Counted from the stretch's first letter, positions 16,035 through 25,414 are shown. The stretch: 39,113 nucleotides of DNA from Defluviitaleaceae bacterium (GCA_009786975.1 WRGX01000218.1:1-39113), one strand, 5' to 3'. Notes: a model not told the origin generated them from the sequence alone. Made by a program: numbers and translations.

Positions 16035-18077
16035 ATGGAAAAAAACCGTAAACTGTCTAAAAGGGTGGACTACGCTAAATACGGCTACATATTTTCGATA
16101 CCCTTTGTCGTCACTTTTCTAATCTTTCAGCTTTATCCGCTAATTTTTACGACTTCCATCGGCTTCACAAACATGCAAGGTCCCGAAATGCTTGGTGCGG
16201 GGCTTTTTTCCGAGGAAGTTACGGCAACGTGGAATACCGTTGTCGAGGGGGGAAGCGCGTTGCAAATGTCGGCTCCGGAAATTTGCCCGACGAACAACCC
16301 GCGCGAAAGGCACGAGGAATTGTGCCATATATGCATTGCCGAGGCGGGCGCGCCAATGGCTACAAACCGCAATGTTCTATGGTCGGTGACACCGGGCAGC
16401 GGTGAGGCGACTATAGATGAAAGCGGGCTTTTAACCGCGATTTCAACCGGTACCGTCATCGTTCGCGCCGAAACAACCGACAATTCGGGACTTTACGCCG
16501 AAACCGAAATAACCATACAAGGCCCGATTGTACAGGCGCGATCCGTTACGATAGACGGCGAAAATCAAATCCGCACGATTACGTCGCACATGGACCAACG
16601 CAGGTTCCATCCGCATTTCTATCCCGCCGATGTTACGACCGAAGGCGTTATATGGTCGATTGCATCGGGTGCGGATTACGGGATTATTTTCCCCGCCGCG
16701 GGCGACAACAGCGTTCTCCTGCGGGCGAAAGGGCTTGACGGAACCGTTACCCTTCGCGCGGACTCTATCGACGGCTCGGGCGTTTTCGCCGAACTGGACG
16801 TCATAATCAGCGGGCAGAACAATACCTACATCCCGGTGCGGGGCATAACCATGGCAACCGACGGCTTGGCCCCCGCGAGAATTTATGACGAAGACTACAA
16901 TTATATTGAAACGATTATGGCGTTTGATGCGTCACAGGGTATTTTGCAGATGGAATCCACGGTGTATCCGGCGGACGCGCCGCAGGAAGTTAACTGGTCG
17001 ATAATCCCGGTTTCGGGCGACGCGACAATTAACGCGCGCGGCGAACTTGCCCCGCGAACCAACGGAATCGTTATCGTTCGCGCAACGGAAAGCGTTCCCG
17101 CAAACTTCCTTGCAGACATTTATGCAGAAATGGAAATCAGCATTGTCGGCTCGGCTGATTCGGTTCCCGTTACCGCAATTGCTGTACTTGGCGGCGTCGG
17201 CGACAGAACCCTTATCGACATCGAAGGCTCGACGCTACGCCCCTTCCATTGGTTTATCGACGTGTTTAACTCGTCGTTTTTCCGCCGCGCCTTTGCGAAT
17301 ACGCTGTTTATTTGGCTTTTGAACTTCGTCCCGCAAATTCTTCTCGCGCTTGCTTTGGCGGCGATTTTTACAAATAAATTGATGAACCTCAAGGGCGTCG
17401 GATTTTTCAAAATCATGTTCTACATGCCGAATATTATTACTGCCGCGAGTATCGCGCTTTTGTTCAGCGTGCTTTTTGGGCATCCCATCGGGCCGGTAAA
17501 CGATTTGCTTGTGACCTTGGGTATCTTTGATTCGCCCGAAAATATTATCGTTGAAAGCATTTTTACCATGACCGTCCCCTTTAATTTTGAAATCACGTGG
17601 TCGCAGATGATTATCGCGTTTATCCAGTTTTGGATGTGGTACGGCGTTACGATGATTATTCTTGTCGCGGGCATCATGGGCATCAGCCCCACGCTTTTTG
17701 AAGCGGCGGCGATGGACGGAGCGAGTCACATTAAATCGTTCTTTTATATCACGTTGCCCGCGCTTAGGACAATCTTGCTGTTCACGCTTGTGACGAGCTT
17801 TGTCGGTGGTATGCAAATGTTCGATATTCCGCGCATGTTTGAGGACGGCGAGCCGCGAAATACTACCCTTACGACGTCGCTGTTCATCTTCCAGCAGGCC
17901 TTCGAAGGCGCGGAACGATATAACCGCGCGGCGGCGGCGAGTATGCTGATGTTTGTTTTCATATGTCTGTTCTCCTCGGTTTTGTTCTACGTTATGCGTG
18001 ATAAAGATGTCGCCCGAGAGCGGCGCGAACGCAAGGAAATCCTGCGCAAAGAAATGAACAAGAAGGGGGTGGCGTAA
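16035..18077 (+). CDS. Sugar ABC transporter permease (MalF-like) with inserted extracytoplasmic Ig-like (Big2-type) modules
   Basis: TM1 (YIFSIPFVVTFLIFQLYPLIFTTSIGF), about 350 aa of Big2-like repeats (VLWSVTPGSGEATIDESGLLTAISTGTVIVRAETTDNSG), then TMs and EAAAMDGASHIKSFFYITLP motif. Confidence 0.88.
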   Translation: MEKNRKLSKRVDYAKYGYIFSIPFVVTFLIFQLYPLIFTTSIGFTNMQGPEMLGAGLFSEEVTATWNTVVEGGSALQMSAPEICPTNNPRERHEELCHICIAEAGAPMATNRNVLWSVTPGSGEATIDESGLLTAISTGTVIVRAETTDNSGLYAETEITIQGPIVQARSVTIDGENQIRTITSHMDQRRFHPHFYPADVTTEGVIWSIASGADYGIIFPAAGDNSVLLRAKGLDGTVTLRADSIDGSGVFAELDVIISGQNNTYIPVRGITMATDGLAPARIYDEDYNYIETIMAFDASQGILQMESTVYPADAPQEVNWSIIPVSGDATINARGELAPRTNGIVIVRATESVPANFLADIYAEMEISIVGSADSVPVTAIAVLGGVGDRTLIDIEGSTLRPFHWFIDVFNSSFFRRAFANTLFIWLLNFVPQILLALALAAIFTNKLMNLKGVGFFKIMFYMPNIITAASIALLFSVLFGHPIGPVNDLLVTLGIFDSPENIIVESIFTMTVPFNFEITWSQMIIAFIQFWMWYGVTMIILVAGIMGISPTLFEAAAMDGASHIKSFFYITLPALRTILLFTLVTSFVGGMQMFDIPRMFEDGEPRNTTLTTSLFIFQQAFEGAERYNRAAAASMLMFVFICLFSSVLFYVMRDKDVARERRERKEILRKEMNKKGVA

Positions 18078-19048
18078 TGGGTGTTACAACTGTCGGAATG
18101 CGGATTTCGAAGACTTTTATTTACATTCTCTGCATCGGTTTAACGCTTTTGAGCATTTTGCCCTTCGCCGTTATGTTTGTTAACGCGACGCGAAGCACTC
18201 CCGATATTCGGCGGAACGCGATGTCTTTTGTCCCCGGCACTTATTTGATGGACAACTACAGGCATATGATGGGCTATGTTTTGCGCCCGATTACGGACGA
18301 GTACGGCGAGCCGATTCTTGACGCGGAAGGCAACGAAATCAGAGAATATTCACGATTGGGGGGGCGTGCGTTTAACCCGTGGCTTGGGTTTCGCAACTCG
18401 CTGATTGTTTCCGTCGGCGTAACGGTTTTGGCGGTTTATTTCTCGTCGCTGACGGCCTATGCAAACGTTGCGTATAGTTGGAAGATGAAAAATGCGTTGT
18501 TCGCCTTTATCATGTTTATGTTAATGGTGCCGGCGCAGCTTAATATCATCGGATTTTTCCAGTTCATACATCAATTCGTAAACTGGGGGAACGAGACTTT
18601 GCCGCTGCCGTTCGCGATATCGTCGAACAGCTTTTTGCCGCTTATTTTGCCTGCGATTGCTTCGCCCGCAATTGTGTTTTTCATGCGGCAATACTTGCTT
18701 GCGTCGCTTTCGATGGAAATCGTCGAAGCCTCGCGGATTGACGGGGCCGGCGAGTTTTACACATTTAATCGCATCGTTCTGCCGCTTATGGTACCCGCTT
18801 TGGCTACGCAGGCGATTTTCGTTTTCGTCGGAAGCTGGAACAACCTGCTTTTGCCGATGATTCTTCTTCGCGGCGATAATCGCACCATGCCCGTTATGGT
18901 TCAGCTTCTTCAGGGCGACATCTACGATACCGTTTTGGGCGCGCAGTATTTGGGGCTTGCTATGACGGTTTTGCCGCTGTTTATTGTTTACTTTATTTTG
19001 TCTAAGTATATTATTTCGGGGGTTGCGCTTGGTGGTATGAAGGAGTAG
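18077..19048 (+). CDS. Sugar ABC transporter permease (MalG-like)
   Basis: Six-TM pattern with EASRIDGAGEFYTFNRIVLPLMVPALATQ EAA motif. Confidence 0.9.
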   Translation: MGVTTVGMRISKTFIYILCIGLTLLSILPFAVMFVNATRSTPDIRRNAMSFVPGTYLMDNYRHMMGYVLRPITDEYGEPILDAEGNEIREYSRLGGRAFNPWLGFRNSLIVSVGVTVLAVYFSSLTAYANVAYSWKMKNALFAFIMFMLMVPAQLNIIGFFQFIHQFVNWGNETLPLPFAISSNSFLPLILPAIASPAIVFFMRQYLLASLSMEIVEASRIDGAGEFYTFNRIVLPLMVPALATQAIFVFVGSWNNLLLPMILLRGDNRTMPVMVQLLQGDIYDTVLGAQYLGLAMTVLPLFIVYFILSKYIISGVALGGMKE

Positions 19049-19108
19049 GGTTTTGGAATTTGTGAAGAGGCCGTCTTGATTGGTGAGGCGGCTTCTTTTT
19101 TTTCGCCG

Positions 19109-19190
19109 GGAAATTGCTTCCGGCTTCGAGAGCACGTGTCGCTGCCGGCATGTGTCTCCGGTGCCCACTGCGCGCTTGGCGCGCTTTTTT
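19109..19190 (+). repeat. Dispersed repeat family R1, copy 4
   Basis: ggaaattgcttccggcttcgagagcacgtgtcgctgccggcatgtgtctccggtgcccactgcgcgcttggcgcgctttttt. Confidence 0.9.
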
Positions 19191-19198
19191 GTGGGGTA

Positions 19199-19280
19199 GG
19201 AAATTGCTTCCGGCTTCGAGGGAATGCGTCGCCGCTGACACATGCCCCCGGTGCCCACTGCGCGCTTGGCGCGCTTTTTT
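19199..19280 (+). repeat. Dispersed repeat family R1, copy 5 (tandem with copy 4)
   Basis: ggaaattgcttccggcttcgagggaatgcgtcgccgctgacacatgcccccggtgcccactgcgcgcttggcgcgctttttt. Confidence 0.9.
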
Positions 19281-19398
19281 GTGGGACGCTCGTTTTGCGT
19301 GTAAAAAACACAATATATGAGTGCGTGACTTTATGTGCATCGAGGGGATATAGTGGAAGTGTTCCGAAACACAAATTTTACCCCAAGAGGTGAGAGAA

Positions 19399-20499
19399 AT
19401 GTTGGCATATTTTTGTGAAAAATTTAAGAATCTTCGAAAAGCGCGCGACCTTACTCAAGACCAAGTTGCGGAAATTTTTCATGTGTCTCCGCAATCTGTC
19501 AGTCGCTGGGAAACAGGTGTTAATTTTCCGGATATTGAACTTTTGCCCCATATTGCGTGTTTTTTTAGTGTAACGGTGGATGAACTTTTGGGAACCGAAC
19601 GTATCGTGGGCGAGCAAAAGGCCAAGGAGTATTTGCGGGACATTCGATACCTGCTTAATTCCGGCAAACTCCATGAGGGCATTGAAGCGGCGCGCAAGGC
19701 AGTCAGGGAAATTCCCACAAATTACGAACTGCAAAGTCAGCTCTTGCGGGCACTTTGTTGTTATGACGCGGAAAAGCATGAACCCGCCGGCGATGCCGAA
19801 AATTTACGAGAAGAAATCATCAAAATCGGCGAACGCATTGTAAAATATTGCACAGACCAAGTGATAGCTCCGGACGCTAAATACGTTTTGTTCAACCAAT
19901 ATGTGAAATGGGGAATGAAAGAGGAAGCAAGGCGAATTTTATGGACCATGACCGCCGAAGTTTGGCACACGCAAGATGTGATGGCGGGAGAGCTGCTCGA
20001 GGGCGAGGAATGGCGCGGCAATCAGCACTTGCGCATAGTTCGCTTTAAAAATTTGCTGTGTCAGTTTATTCTGGGCTACGCTTTTGAGGAAGACCTAAAC
20101 CCCCTGCAAAAAATTGAACGGCTAAAGGCAATGATTCAGGTTGAATGCGTAGTCGATTCAATTACAGGAGAGCCGACAGACCTCGTTTCAAACGCATTCA
20201 ACCACATGCGAATCGCATCTTTTTACTGCGACGTCGGTGATGCCGAAAACACATTGTCCTACGTAGAGCAAGCCACGCAGGATTCAATGTCCCACATTGA
20301 ACTCATGTACCAGCCCGATGAACACGGCAATAATTACATGGCATGGGCAACGCCGCGAAATTTGTGCTGGATACTTTGGGAGGATTTTTTGATGAAGCCG
20401 TGCTTTGACCCCGTCAGGGGCAACGACAGATTTATTCATTGCCTCGAACGCCTTAAAGCAAATTCGCAGGAACAAAAGCAGACGACTTCGCCGGTTTAG
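19399..20499 (+). CDS. XRE-family transcriptional regulator with long C-terminal domain
   Basis: HTH: LRKARDLTQDQVAEIFHVSPQSVSRWETGVNFPDIELLPHIACFFSVTVDELLG; gaggtg upstream of ATG 19399. Confidence 0.9.
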   Translation: MLAYFCEKFKNLRKARDLTQDQVAEIFHVSPQSVSRWETGVNFPDIELLPHIACFFSVTVDELLGTERIVGEQKAKEYLRDIRYLLNSGKLHEGIEAARKAVREIPTNYELQSQLLRALCCYDAEKHEPAGDAENLREEIIKIGERIVKYCTDQVIAPDAKYVLFNQYVKWGMKEEARRILWTMTAEVWHTQDVMAGELLEGEEWRGNQHLRIVRFKNLLCQFILGYAFEEDLNPLQKIERLKAMIQVECVVDSITGEPTDLVSNAFNHMRIASFYCDVGDAENTLSYVEQATQDSMSHIELMYQPDEHGNNYMAWATPRNLCWILWEDFLMKPCFDPVRGNDRFIHCLERLKANSQEQKQTTSPV

Positions 20500-20523
20500 G
20501 GCGTGTAGCCCCTGACACCTTGT

Positions 20524-20564
20524 AAAAAAAAGCCAACCGACAGAATCGCTGCCGATTGGCTTTA
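20524..20564. terminator. Bidirectional terminator between XRE regulator and rpsU
   Basis: AAAAAAAGCCAACCGA ... GATTGGCTTT stem with A/T flanks. Confidence 0.75.
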
Positions 20565-20575
20565 TTAGTCAAAAT

Positions 20576-20749
20576 TTAAAATTTTCTTTTTCTTGCCGCT
20601 TCGGATTTTTTCTTACGCTTTACACTTGGTTTATCATAATGTTCCCGTTTACGAATTTCCCCCATGATTCCGGCCTTTTGGCAATTGCGTTTAAAACGTC
20701 GAAGCGCGTTGTCCAGGCTTTCATTATCTTTTATAACAACCTCTGACAT
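20576..20749 (-). CDS. rpsU: 30S ribosomal protein S21
   Basis: [57 protein letters not shown]. Confidence 0.96.
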   Translation of the reverse strand: MSEVVIKDNESLDNALRRFKRNCQKAGIMGEIRKREHYDKPSVKRKKKSEAARKRKF

Positions 20750-20841
20750 TGGACTTCCCTCCCTTCGGCGTAAAAACTGAAAACTACGTTTATCGTGACA
20801 ATATACCACTTGCGACTGAATGTCAAGTGCAGTGTATTTCC

Positions 20842-20876
20842 AACAGAGTCGGCGAGTGACACTCGCCGACTCTGTT
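20842..20876. repeat. Palindrome family R2, copy 3
   Basis: AACA-GAGTCGGCGAGTG-A-CACTCGCCGACTC-TGTT. Confidence 0.9.
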
Positions 20877-20995
20877 TTGCGGAAATTTTTCGGGACGGGG
20901 ATTTATACCAATATCCCGTCGGCGATTCAGCCTCATTAGCGAATACTCCCCGAACATGCTATACTTTGACGAAATAAAAAAGGGGGATGATTCTT

Positions 20996-22597
20996 ATGAA
21001 AATGGCAAAAAAAGCACTTCTTATCGCATTTGTACTTATTTTTATACCCGCCGTGGCATTTACAGTGGCATTTGCAAACGATGAAACCGGAATCCCCGTC
21101 GAGCCCGCTTTTATCACCGGCGATTTCACTCCGGTAACCGGTTGGGACATGATGGGGCGGCTTGGCGCGGGGATTAATATCGGCAACACAATGGAGGCAA
21201 TCGGGGAAGGTTGGTTCACCGGTTGTCCGCTTACAGAGCAGGAAGTGGCTTGGGGCGAAGCAAGGGTGGAGCAATGGCATTTTGAAGCGATTGCGGAAAA
21301 AGGCTTCCAAAGCGTGCGCATCCCGCTAAATTGGACTACTCGAACGGAAAATTTACAAATTAACCCGATATGGATGGACCGAGTGCAAGAAGTTGTGGAT
21401 TGGGCATTGGGCGCGGGTTTGTATGTTGTAATTAACGCTCACCATGAACGGGATTTGTACGACCCTATGTACTACGGCCCCCTTGAGGATGCCGAGGCTT
21501 GGTTATTGTCGGTTTGGGGGCAAATTTCCGAGCGTTTTAAATATTATCCCGAGCAATTAATTTTTGAGCCGATGAATGAGCCGCGCCCCGGGCTTGACGG
21601 CTGGTTTTGGTCCGACGAACTGCACGCTACTCAAATTTTGGCACTTGCGCAAGTATCGCGGCAGCTTAACTTGGCAGCCCTCGACCTGATTAGAACAAGC
21701 GGCGGCAACAATGCCCAACGCATAGTAATGATGTCCACGATACAGGGCAGTTTACGCCCGGACCTGTTCGAAATGCCCGACGATGATTTCGTCATGCTTG
21801 GCGGATTTTTTTATCCCGGTTTCGCCGATGACGCGCAAATCGCTCGGGAGCTTGACCATATCCGCGAAGCCCTTTATTCGGCAATACCTGTCGTATTGAA
21901 GGAAACAAACATCCACAACATCCCCTCGGGAGACGCGCTTGCACAGGAAGTTCTTTCGCTTTACCAACTGCTTGCGGACCGGGGCGTTGCGTCTATGTGG
22001 TGGAATCATGTGAATTCGCTGGAGGGTTTTCAAATGTTTAACCGCCACACCGGCGAATGGGATTACTCCGTTACAAACGCGTTTTTACAGGCATACGGCA
22101 TAACGCCGGGCCAAACATTGGAGCCGCCTCGGCTGCCCTCGCCATTCCCGCTAATCCTCACCACATCCGTCACAGAAACCGGACTTAACGTATGGGCAGG
22201 AGGGGCAGGAAACGCCGTCCCTCCGAACGTTCTTAACGCCGCTGTTGCGATGGTTATCGAATTTGAAGGTCCGCCGCCGCAAGCGTTGTCGTTTGTGCGC
22301 TGGCACCCCGACCCGTGGGCGATGTTTGGCATCGACCACTATCGCGTCACAACAGAACCCGGCAGAATCATCTTCGACCTTCGCGGCACATCAGGCGGCG
22401 ACCTTGCCGTATACATTGAGAACGCGGCTTATCTGCCGCGCATTACACGAATTTTCCTGACGGACAATCCATTCGGCACAAACCCGCCCACAGGCCTGCC
22501 CAACATAACATGGGCTTTGGCGGCAATGCTCGCGCTAATGGCTGTTTCATCAGTTTTGTGGGGCATTTTGCTTCGGGACAGTACGATGACTTCTTAA
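20996..22597 (+). CDS. Glycoside hydrolase family 5 (endoglucanase-like), signal peptide and C-terminal TM anchor
   Basis: GINIGNTMEA, VRIPLNW, VINAHHE, FEPMNEPR (acid/base) and VVLKETN (putative nucleophile); C-terminal hydrophobic ITWALAAMLALMAVSSVLWGILL. Confidence 0.88.
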   Translation: MKMAKKALLIAFVLIFIPAVAFTVAFANDETGIPVEPAFITGDFTPVTGWDMMGRLGAGINIGNTMEAIGEGWFTGCPLTEQEVAWGEARVEQWHFEAIAEKGFQSVRIPLNWTTRTENLQINPIWMDRVQEVVDWALGAGLYVVINAHHERDLYDPMYYGPLEDAEAWLLSVWGQISERFKYYPEQLIFEPMNEPRPGLDGWFWSDELHATQILALAQVSRQLNLAALDLIRTSGGNNAQRIVMMSTIQGSLRPDLFEMPDDDFVMLGGFFYPGFADDAQIARELDHIREALYSAIPVVLKETNIHNIPSGDALAQEVLSLYQLLADRGVASMWWNHVNSLEGFQMFNRHTGEWDYSVTNAFLQAYGITPGQTLEPPRLPSPFPLILTTSVTETGLNVWAGGAGNAVPPNVLNAAVAMVIEFEGPPPQALSFVRWHPDPWAMFGIDHYRVTTEPGRIIFDLRGTSGGDLAVYIENAAYLPRITRIFLTDNPFGTNPPTGLPNITWALAAMLALMAVSSVLWGILLRDSTMTS

Positions 22598-22812
22598 ATC
22601 GATGATGTAGAAGGTGTCGCCTCGTAACTCACCTACATCACAAGCAAACATTGTTTCGCTGTCAATAGGTGTTGCAAAAAGGCACTGTTTTAATAGTCGA
22701 AACGTCTTAGAAAAACCTTCAGGGACATTTTGTTTTTTTTGACATTTTTATGGCAACCGTCTTCGGCAGCAACCGTCCTCGGCGGTTGACATCTCCCTTC
22801 ACCGCACATATA

Positions 22813-23388
22813 CTAAACACAAAGATCTTTATATACGACAAGACGCTCAATTTTTTTTCTGCGTATCTCGTATGAAATCGTTTTCAGTTCGACATATCCG
22901 TTTTCAATCATATTGCTTCTGCTATGCAAGTTGTCAAGAGAAACCGTGGCCGCAATAATATCGCAACACCTTTTTTTTGCCTCAATTTCGGAAATTTCTT
23001 GTAATCTTTTTTGCAATTTATTTCCGCGGTATCCCGGCAACACAACGACTGTATCGAATGTGGCAACTTTTTTGTCATCAAAATGACAGCCTAACTCATA
23101 TTCCTGAAGGCCAAAAAATGTGCATGAATATGCACAAAGCCCGTCGGGTGCTTGAACTCCGACGAAAAATACATCATCTCGCCCCAAAAGCATTTTTATT
23201 TCGCTGTTTCCGGTGGGAATAAATAAATCTTCGTTTTGGGTATGCACCAAATCTTCGACTATTTTTTCCTGTATTTTTACAATTTCGCAAAAATCGTCGA
23301 CAACGCATTGCCTGAAAAAACAACCACTTGTCTGATGTTTTTTTCCGTTGATTACTGAATCTAAGCTGAAATATTTTGTCGCGTCCAA
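22813..23388 (-). CDS. GNAT family N-acetyltransferase
   Basis: VVVLPGYRGNKLQKRLQEISEIEAKKRCCDIIAATVSLDNLHSRSNMIENGYVEL is an acetyl-CoA-binding motif A/B pattern. Confidence 0.82.
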   Translation of the reverse strand: MDATKYFSLDSVINGKKHQTSGCFFRQCVVDDFCEIVKIQEKIVEDLVHTQNEDLFIPTGNSEIKMLLGRDDVFFVGVQAPDGLCAYSCTFFGLQEYELGCHFDDKKVATFDTVVVLPGYRGNKLQKRLQEISEIEAKKRCCDIIAATVSLDNLHSRSNMIENGYVELKTISYEIRRKKIERLVVYKDLCV

Positions 23389-23473
23389 TAACAGCCCCTC
23401 CTTTCTTCATGTTGACATATGACTGACTATAGCACCCCGGGGCGCAATTTACAAAGGAGTGAAGGATTTCCAA

Positions 23474-24529
23474 ATGTACCCGAGGCTACTTATTAATCAA
23501 GAAAAATTTGAAGCGAACTTGGCTTTTGCACAAAAAGCACTAAAACGTTCAGGCGTATCGTTTACATTTGTAACGAAATGTTTTTGTGCGATGTCGAAAT
23601 TGTCCGAAATTTCCATGCCCTACGTTGATTCTTTCGGGGATACACGAGCGGATAATCTGAAAATACTGCCCAACAAGCCAAAAATAATGATGCGCTTGCC
23701 GATGCCTGACGAAGCGGCGGCGGTTGTCAGCAACGCAGACATGAGCCTTAATTCAGAGCTTGAAACTGTCGCCGCGCTGGACAATGCGGCAAGGGCGCAA
23801 GGAATTGTTCACGGCGTTATCGTGATGGTTGATTTAGGCGATTTGCGAGAAGGATATTTTTGTGTTGACGAGATGCTTAATGCTGCGGCGGAAATACAAA
23901 AGATGAAAAATATACACATTGCGGGCATAGGTGTAAATCTCAGTTGTTTCGGAGGGGTTATACCCGAAATTTGGCATATGGAGCAGTTGATAGACCACGC
24001 CGATAAATTAGAAAAATTGCTTGGTAGTAAATTGAACATTGTGTCCGGAGGAAATTCCAGTTCGCTGAAATTTATTTTTGAAGGAACGATGCCTCGTGGC
24101 ATAAATAATTTGAGAATCGGCGAAGCAATTTTAAATGGACAAGACCCTTCGACCGGAAATTTTTATTCTGGGATGAATAATGACGTGTTCACCTTTGAGT
24201 GTACGGTGATTGAAGTAAAGGACAAACCGTCCGTGCCATTGGGAGAAACGGGACTAAACGCCTTCGGAAAGCAACCAATCGTTGTGCGCGACAGGTGCGT
24301 GCGCAGAAGGGCTATTTTAGCGGCAGGCCTTCAAGACGTGGAGCCGGAAGGATTAACGCCGCTTAACCCTTCCCACATAGTTCTCGGCGCAAGCTCGGAT
24401 CACTTAATTGTAGACGTCCACGACGGCGGAGAGCCTTTGCGGGTGGGGTCGCGACTGCGCTTTAATTGCTCATATCCTGCGATTTTACGAGCCTGTACGA
24501 GCGAGTATGTCGAAAAAGATTTCGTGTAA
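23474..24529 (+). CDS. Alanine/ornithine racemase family PLP-dependent enzyme
   Basis: YPRLLINQEKFEANLAFAQKAL...FTFVTKCFCAMSKL (PLP lysine), SGGNSSSLKF, LRIGEAILNG. Confidence 0.88.
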   Translation: MYPRLLINQEKFEANLAFAQKALKRSGVSFTFVTKCFCAMSKLSEISMPYVDSFGDTRADNLKILPNKPKIMMRLPMPDEAAAVVSNADMSLNSELETVAALDNAARAQGIVHGVIVMVDLGDLREGYFCVDEMLNAAAEIQKMKNIHIAGIGVNLSCFGGVIPEIWHMEQLIDHADKLEKLLGSKLNIVSGGNSSSLKFIFEGTMPRGINNLRIGEAILNGQDPSTGNFYSGMNNDVFTFECTVIEVKDKPSVPLGETGLNAFGKQPIVVRDRCVRRRAILAAGLQDVEPEGLTPLNPSHIVLGASSDHLIVDVHDGGEPLRVGSRLRFNCSYPAILRACTSEYVEKDFV

Positions 24530-24569
24530 CAGATGCAACACATCTTAAGTTAGGAGTGGCGGACTCAAA

Positions 24570-25319
24570 ATGGATGAATATACAAAGATATTCAGGTCGG
24601 TATGCGCTGACATAAACAAGCTGAACCAACTGAATCCGTTTTACAATTTTAAAATAACAAGGGGAATGTGCGCAGACCGCTTGGGCAATACAATTTTTCC
24701 TTACGGTCAAGTTGCCGAAGAGCAGATAGCGTCGTATTGCTATGACTACTCAAGAAGCAGGGTTTTGGAGCTTATTGCCAAGGAGTTGGAAGAAAATTGC
24801 ATCGACGGAGCAATTGCTGAAGTCGGTGTTTATCGGGGAGAATTCGCATGTCTTTTGAACCGGCTTTTCCCTTCTAAAAAGCTCTATCTGTTTGATACAT
24901 TTGAAGGGTTTTCCGAAGAACAAATCTCAGATGAGAAAGATTCCGGGTATGCGGAAGACAGCTTTTTACAGCGCATTGGCAGGTTTGCCGAAACAAATAT
25001 TGACTTAGTATTGAGCAAAATGCAATCGCCCGATAGTTGCATAGTAAAAAAAGGATTCTTTCCTCAAACTGCCGCAAATATTGATGAAAAATTTTGCTTG
25101 GTCTCCATCGACGCTGACTTTTATCGAACAACCATGGACGCGCTCAATTTTTTCATACCACGTATGACCGGGGGGGGGTATTTGTTCATGCATGATTACA
25201 ACGAGGACGAGCTGTCAGGTGTAAAAGCCGCTGTAAAGGATTATGAAAAAACACATGGCAGGCTTTCAAAGGTACCGCTATCGGATTTCGGCGGAACACT
25301 TGCTGTCTCGATGCCCTAA
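24570..25319 (+). CDS. TylF/MycF-type O-methyltransferase
   Basis: IAEVGVYRGEFACLLNRLFPSKKLYLFDTFEGF and LVSIDADFYRTTMDALNFFIPRMTGGGYLFMHDY. Confidence 0.87.
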   Translation: MDEYTKIFRSVCADINKLNQLNPFYNFKITRGMCADRLGNTIFPYGQVAEEQIASYCYDYSRSRVLELIAKELEENCIDGAIAEVGVYRGEFACLLNRLFPSKKLYLFDTFEGFSEEQISDEKDSGYAEDSFLQRIGRFAETNIDLVLSKMQSPDSCIVKKGFFPQTAANIDEKFCLVSIDADFYRTTMDALNFFIPRMTGGGYLFMHDYNEDELSGVKAAVKDYEKTHGRLSKVPLSDFGGTLAVSMP

Positions 25320-25354
25320 TCACAGCTCTCGACCCTGCACTAAATGCACAAAGT

Positions 25355-25383
25355 TTGACAATTATTCACTGCTTTGCTAGTAT
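25355..25383 (+). promoter_or_regulatory. Candidate sigma-A promoter for the ABC importer/ATP-grasp/Mur operon
   Basis: TTGACA - 17 bp - TAGTAT. Confidence 0.55.
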
Positions 25384-25414
25384 GATACAAAATAAATTTA
25401 TGGAGGAATGTAGC

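Noticed and set aside
19011-19393. ORFs encoding LLPASRECVAADTCPRCPLRAWRAF-like or HKKARQARSGHRxHxxAATxxLEAGSNF peptides, also at 3704, 4279 and 4305
   Set aside because: They are translations of the R1 DNA repeat in several frames; no ribosome-binding site and the repeat has RNA/DNA hairpin character, so not real genes.
22602-22643. Stem GATGTAG...CTACATC after the GH5 gene
   Set aside because: Pairing exists, but no T-run follows it, so I do not call it a terminator.
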